64,000 nt of DNA from Flavobacterium hungaricum (GTDB lineage: Bacteria > Bacteroidota > Bacteroidia > Flavobacteriales > Flavobacteriaceae): the NCBI RefSeq assembly GCF_015182285.1, contig NZ_PRDM01000006.1, forward strand, positions 124,001 to 188,000, in the 5' to 3' direction. Below the pieces are notes generated by a model. The model was not told where the DNA came from and made no database searches. It saw nothing but the letters and a program-made list of their open reading frames with translations. Each line of letters opens with the position of its first letter. The first letter of the stretch is position 1. Shown one piece after another: positions 60,831 to 64,000 of this stretch. The position numbers and the translations under genes were made by a program.

Positions 60831-61919
60831 ATGAAAAACTTTTTTTCAAATTTATTCAACAGAAATAATGATCCTGAGTCTATAATCTCGTTTGATGTTA
60901 TCGATCCGATTTATTCGTATTTATATAACGAACAGGGAAGTTTTGAGTTCAAAGTAAAAGGGATTCAGGAAAATGTGACTGTTAATTTATTTTATTTCCC
61001 AGGTTCTTTTGACCACGATGAAGGGCACGCTGAAATTAAAAAAGCGGGGTTTAAGAATTCGTATGAAGTCTTAAATGAACTTTATAAAAAGATTAATATC
61101 GGTCCTGTTCCAGAAGAAAATATTCAAGAAGGACTAGAGTATGATTTTATTCATATTCAGTTTTATTCTGCTCCAAGTGCCGAAGTGAAAAAATATTTTA
61201 AACGGGTTCTCAATAACTTTATAATCTTTTTTTGTGCTACGAACAGTTTAGAAACAAACGATTTCAGGATTTTGTATTCCAGCACGCATTTTACAGACTA
61301 CACCAAAGGATTATTAGATACAGAATATCTCGATTTTACCAATCCAAAAAACGAAACTCAGGAAATTGGCATTAAAGATTTTAAATTGGTGCTGCAGGGA
61401 ATCTGTCAGTATTTGAATATTGAAATTCCTACAACAGTAGCACTTCCTTCTGCAGAAAATCTGATTGAAGAAGAAACAATTACTGAAGCGACTTTTGAAG
61501 AGTTTATTCAGTTGGTTTCTAGAGGAAATATCGAAGAAAAAGAACTTAAAAAACAATCTAAAAAATTGTTCAAGGATTTCAAGAAAGAGACCAAAGAATA
61601 TTACGATAAAGTAGAAGGTCATTTTGCCTTTTTTGAAACGATAGATGCTTGGAACAGCGATTGGAAATTTGACCCCGAAGATGCAGAATATTTTATATCT
61701 GAAATGATAGGCGAGGATTTAAACTTCGAATATCCTGAAGAAACCTACAGCCATGATTTGTTTCCGTACATTCAATCGGCATTAGAAAAACATGATCTTG
61801 AATTAATGACATACGATACTTACGGCGATAATTATTTGTTTTTTGTAGCTAATAAAGATGACGTAGGCAGAATTTTAGAATTGTCTCAATTGACTAAGAT
61901 TGAAATAAACCAGTTGTAG
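60831..61919 (+). CDS. DUF6630-like protein of unknown function
   Basis: 362 residues, soluble and acidic. The first 190 residues form a domain I do not recognise ('FFYFPGSFDHDEGHAEIKKAG'-like sequence near 50-70). A charged linker follows at about 205-255. The C-terminal 110 residues ('AWNSDWKFDPEDAEYFI', 'YSHDLFPYIQSALEKHDLEL', 'TYGDNYLFFVANKDD') resemble the DUF6630 domain as I remember it. It lies 24 bases behind the SUKH-like gene and ends before a strong hairpin. Function unknown. Confidence 0.6.
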   Translation: MKNFFSNLFNRNNDPESIISFDVIDPIYSYLYNEQGSFEFKVKGIQENVTVNLFYFPGSFDHDEGHAEIKKAGFKNSYEVLNELYKKINIGPVPEENIQEGLEYDFIHIQFYSAPSAEVKKYFKRVLNNFIIFFCATNSLETNDFRILYSSTHFTDYTKGLLDTEYLDFTNPKNETQEIGIKDFKLVLQGICQYLNIEIPTTVALPSAENLIEEETITEATFEEFIQLVSRGNIEEKELKKQSKKLFKDFKKETKEYYDKVEGHFAFFETIDAWNSDWKFDPEDAEYFISEMIGEDLNFEYPEETYSHDLFPYIQSALEKHDLELMTYDTYGDNYLFFVANKDDVGRILELSQLTKIEINQL

Positions 61920-61926
61920 TTACTAT

Positions 61927-62027
61927 TTGTCATACTGACGAAGGAAGGATCACATAAGAAATTCGACAAAGATTATGACAGTCAGTGTAGAGTTCCTAGT
62001 GGAATCTTTCCTTCGTCAGTGTGACAA
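61927..62027. repeat. inverted repeat between convergent genes, likely terminator-type element
   Basis: Arms of 24 bases (61927-61950 and 62004-62027) match except two G-T-compatible positions; the core is TGACGAAGGAA facing TTCCTTCGTCA. The loop is 53 bases. It lies just after the DUF6630-like stop and just before the end of the oxidoreductase gene. The core resembles an intergenic repeat that I recall from flavobacterial genomes. Confidence 0.65.
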
Positions 62028-62059
62028 GATTGTGAAAAACTGAGACTGAAAACTAAATA

Positions 62060-63019
62060 TCAAGGAATCAAAATAATCTTCCCTGTACTTTTTCGGCTTT
62101 CGAGATAATCGTGAGCCAGTTTTCCTTCTGATAATTTGAAAGATGTTGGCGGTGAAAGCTTTAATTTTCCTTCGATAATCCAATTGAATAGTTGACTGGC
62201 TCTCTTGATTCTTTCTTCTTTAGAATTTAAATAACTCCATAAATCGCCTCCGGTTAAGGTTTTCGAGCCGTCCATCAGCATTCTCGGATCTACAAGTGCG
62301 GGATCACCGCCTGCCATTCCGAAGAAAACAACCTGACCGCATTCTTTGGTAACTTCAAAACTTTCTGCCAAAGTGCTTCCGATACTATCGTAAACTACAT
62401 CAACACCTTTGGGTATTATTTTAAAAAGTTCCGATTTCCAATCGTCATTGTATAATAAAACGTGATCGGCACCTTGTTCGATTGCGGCTTTTGCTTTTTC
62501 TGCAGATGAGGTTAAGCCAATTACTTTTGCGCCCAAAGATTTACTGATTTGTGTTAGAAACTGACCAACTCCGCCAGCGGCAGCGTGAATTAAAACCGTT
62601 TCGCCTGCTGTTGTTTTGTGACTGTCTGTGGCTAAATAATGTGCTGTTAAACCCTGCAGTAGAATTGAAGCTGCGGTCTCAAAAGAAATAGCATCTGGCA
62701 AAGGTAAAACGTGGTTTACATTTACGGCAACTAACTCCGCATTGGCAAAAGGAACATCCGCGAAGGCAATACGATCTCCAATTTTAAACTCAGAATTGGT
62801 ATTGGCGTCAATAACAATTCCGGCGCCTTCGTAACCGGCAATAAAAGGCGGATTTCCTTTAAGATGATAATTTCCTTTTCGACGGTAAACATCGGCAAAA
62901 TTCAAACCGATCGCTTTCATTTCGACTAAAATTTCGTCGGGTTTTAATTCGGGATTCGGGATTTCTATATATTCTAAAACATCAGAATTTCCAAAAGTAG
63001 AAAAAGTAAGTGCTTTCAT
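62060..63019 (-). CDS. zinc-independent quinone oxidoreductase-like alcohol dehydrogenase family protein
   Basis: 319 residues. A GroES-like N-terminal domain ('VEMKAIGLNFADVYRRKG', 'FIAGYEGAGIVI') precedes the nucleotide-binding domain with 'LIHAAAGGVGQFLTQIS' (143-159) and 'VDVVYDSIGSTL'. No catalytic zinc ligands are seen, as in Qor-type NADPH:quinone reductases. 'KIILIP' ends the protein, a usual C-terminus. It probably reduces quinones or enones; natural substrate unknown. It converges on the DUF6630-like gene. Confidence 0.93.
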   Translation of the reverse strand: MKALTFSTFGNSDVLEYIEIPNPELKPDEILVEMKAIGLNFADVYRRKGNYHLKGNPPFIAGYEGAGIVIDANTNSEFKIGDRIAFADVPFANAELVAVNVNHVLPLPDAISFETAASILLQGLTAHYLATDSHKTTAGETVLIHAAAGGVGQFLTQISKSLGAKVIGLTSSAEKAKAAIEQGADHVLLYNDDWKSELFKIIPKGVDVVYDSIGSTLAESFEVTKECGQVVFFGMAGGDPALVDPRMLMDGSKTLTGGDLWSYLNSKEERIKRASQLFNWIIEGKLKLSPPTSFKLSEGKLAHDYLESRKSTGKIILIP

Positions 63020-63087
63020 TTTGAATTACATTAAGGGATGCAAAATAAGTAAAAATTGAAGTTGGTAAATATTCATGTGAATAGGCT

Positions 63088-63762
63088 TTAACATAAAAGC
63101 CACCACAAAGTAACATAATTTAGTTTTCCATCTTTAAAATAAAATAGAAAAGCATCGTCAGTTACTTTGTCCAAATAAAATCTAAACCGTACTTCATTCT
63201 CATTTTCTGTTTTTTCCATTTCTGCATTCGGAAACTTCTTTCTGAATTCTTTTAATGTGGTGTTTTTATCTAATGTTATGTTGTGCGAAATAATTTTAAA
63301 AGAATTTTGATCTGCAAAACCGGTGTCAAACAATACAATATGGTTGTTGGTTGCAAACTGGATATTTTGGGTATAAATGGTTGTAATCTCTCCATTAAAT
63401 GTTTTAAACGTTCCCATGTCAGAAGTTTTCTGGCCATAAGTTTTAATCATCCATTTTTCATCCAGCCACTCAAAGGGACTGCCGCATTCCCAGATCTGCG
63501 TTTTGGTCGAATCAATTTTAGTGTAAATAGATTCAAATTCCTGTTTTGATACGATTACTTTGTTTCCATTGATTAAGATATTTTCTTTTTCAATAAATTT
63601 TGAATCATAAACCGACTTGTCGTCCGGTTTCTTTTTTGTTTCTACTACTGCGCTAGTGTCTTTGGTAATTGTTTTTGCAGCTTCTTTTACTTTTTCGTTG
63701 CGGCTGTTGCACGCTATTAGCAATGTAAAGAATAACAGCAATGAATATCGTTTCGTTTTCAT
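63088..63762 (-). CDS. predicted lipoprotein of unknown function
   Basis: 224 residues. The N-terminus 'RYSLLLFFTLLIACNS' is a lipoprotein signal with the lipobox LIAC (Cys18), so the protein should be lipid-anchored. The mature part starts with a Lys/Thr-rich linker, then a folded region with 'IWECGSPFEWLDEKWM' and a C-terminal 'RFRFYLDKVTDDAFLFYF'. Family not recognised. The upstream neighbour is the partial DKNYY-type gene on the same strand. Confidence 0.75.
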   Translation of the reverse strand: MKTKRYSLLLFFTLLIACNSRNEKVKEAAKTITKDTSAVVETKKKPDDKSVYDSKFIEKENILINGNKVIVSKQEFESIYTKIDSTKTQIWECGSPFEWLDEKWMIKTYGQKTSDMGTFKTFNGEITTIYTQNIQFATNNHIVLFDTGFADQNSFKIISHNITLDKNTTLKEFRKKFPNAEMEKTENENEVRFRFYLDKVTDDAFLFYFKDGKLNYVTLWWLLC

Positions 63763-63802
63763 TCTCCTGAATTGATTTTTTATTTTTTACTAGTTTATTT
63801 TC

Positions 63803-64000
63803 TTAATCAACAACTTCAAATTTAAATTTTTTTGTGTCGCAGCTCATTTCAGATACTCGCTTTTTACGATCTAGTTTGAGATTTGTTTTAGAAGGAGTAA
63901 AGCCGGAAATAACTTCACTTTCGTCATAGAAATAATTTTTGTCTTTGGCATATCTATAATGTCCCGAAAGCAGCTTGAAAGTCTTAGGATCTGCGTTGTT
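63803..64000 (-). CDS. DKNYY-type protein, 5' partial
   Basis: The minus-strand frame from the window edge to a TAA at 63803-63805 encodes 65 residues. It contains 'ADPKTFKLLSGHYRYAKDKN' and then 'YFYDESEVISG', the repeat pattern of DKNYY-family proteins. The tail 'MSCDTKKFKFEVVD' ends the protein. The start lies outside the window. Members are repeat proteins of unknown role, common in Bacteroidota. Confidence 0.65.
   Translation of the reverse strand, partial: NNADPKTFKLLSGHYRYAKDKNYFYDESEVISGFTPSKTNLKLDRKKRVSEMSCDTKKFKFEVVD

Noticed and set aside
1..64000. tRNA, rRNA, transposase or integrase genes
   Set aside because: None was recognised on either strand by eye; a covariance-model and profile scan would be needed to exclude them.

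Overview
The window looks like chromosomal DNA of a Flavobacterium-like member of the Bacteroidota. It is AT-rich and its genes lack Shine-Dalgarno leaders. Several genes start with TTG behind A-rich leaders, and several promoter-like sites match the Bacteroidota -7 element TAnnTTTG. Family content also fits: a PorV/PorQ-type outer-membrane protein, a DUF4105 protein, a RecQ without zinc cysteines and a DKNYY-type protein. No tRNA, rRNA, insertion sequence or CRISPR array was recognised.

Bases 1 to about 48,020 are one co-directional (+ strand) surface-glycan locus. The first block (1-19,821) begins with a cut SLBB export protein and a Wzz-like co-polymerase. Wzx flippase, Wzy polymerase and glycosyltransferases follow. 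Then come sugar-nucleotide genes: a dTDP-rhamnose 4-epimerase-like SDR, gmd and fcl for GDP-fucose, rmlC/D/A for dTDP-rhamnose without rmlB, and a DegT aminotransferase plus a PglF/WbpM-type dehydratase for a 4-amino-6-deoxy sugar. A WecA-like initiating transferase is also present. A strong hairpin terminator at 19,850-19,879 closes the block.

The second block (19,985-48,020) starts with a complete O-antigen ABC exporter (Wzm/Wzt with a C-terminal binding domain). It continues with many GT2 and GT4 glycosyltransferases and two methyltransferases. A nonulosonic-acid module follows (cytidylyltransferase fused to a KdsC-like phosphatase, plus a NeuB-type synthase without its SAF domain). Decoration genes are a pyruvyltransferase-like protein, an acyltransferase-3 protein and an MBOAT/SGNH pair. 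The block ends with an O-antigen ligase/polymerase and a WbaP/WcaJ-like initiating transferase under its own likely promoter. Two export routes, two initiating enzymes and two Wzy/WaaL-type proteins suggest that two glycan pathways lie side by side.

From 48,025 the content becomes housekeeping and conserved genes of less extreme base composition: DUF4105, PorV/PorQ-like, pssA, a GH25 lysozyme, lptB, an AhpD-like protein, tatC, a KdsD-type isomerase, recQ, a small conserved protein, an FAD dehydrogenase, a SUKH-like/DUF6630-like pair, a quinone oxidoreductase, a lipoprotein and a cut DKNYY gene. Gaps between convergent genes hold hairpins and repeat elements. One is a tandem array built from copies of the 3' end of lptB.
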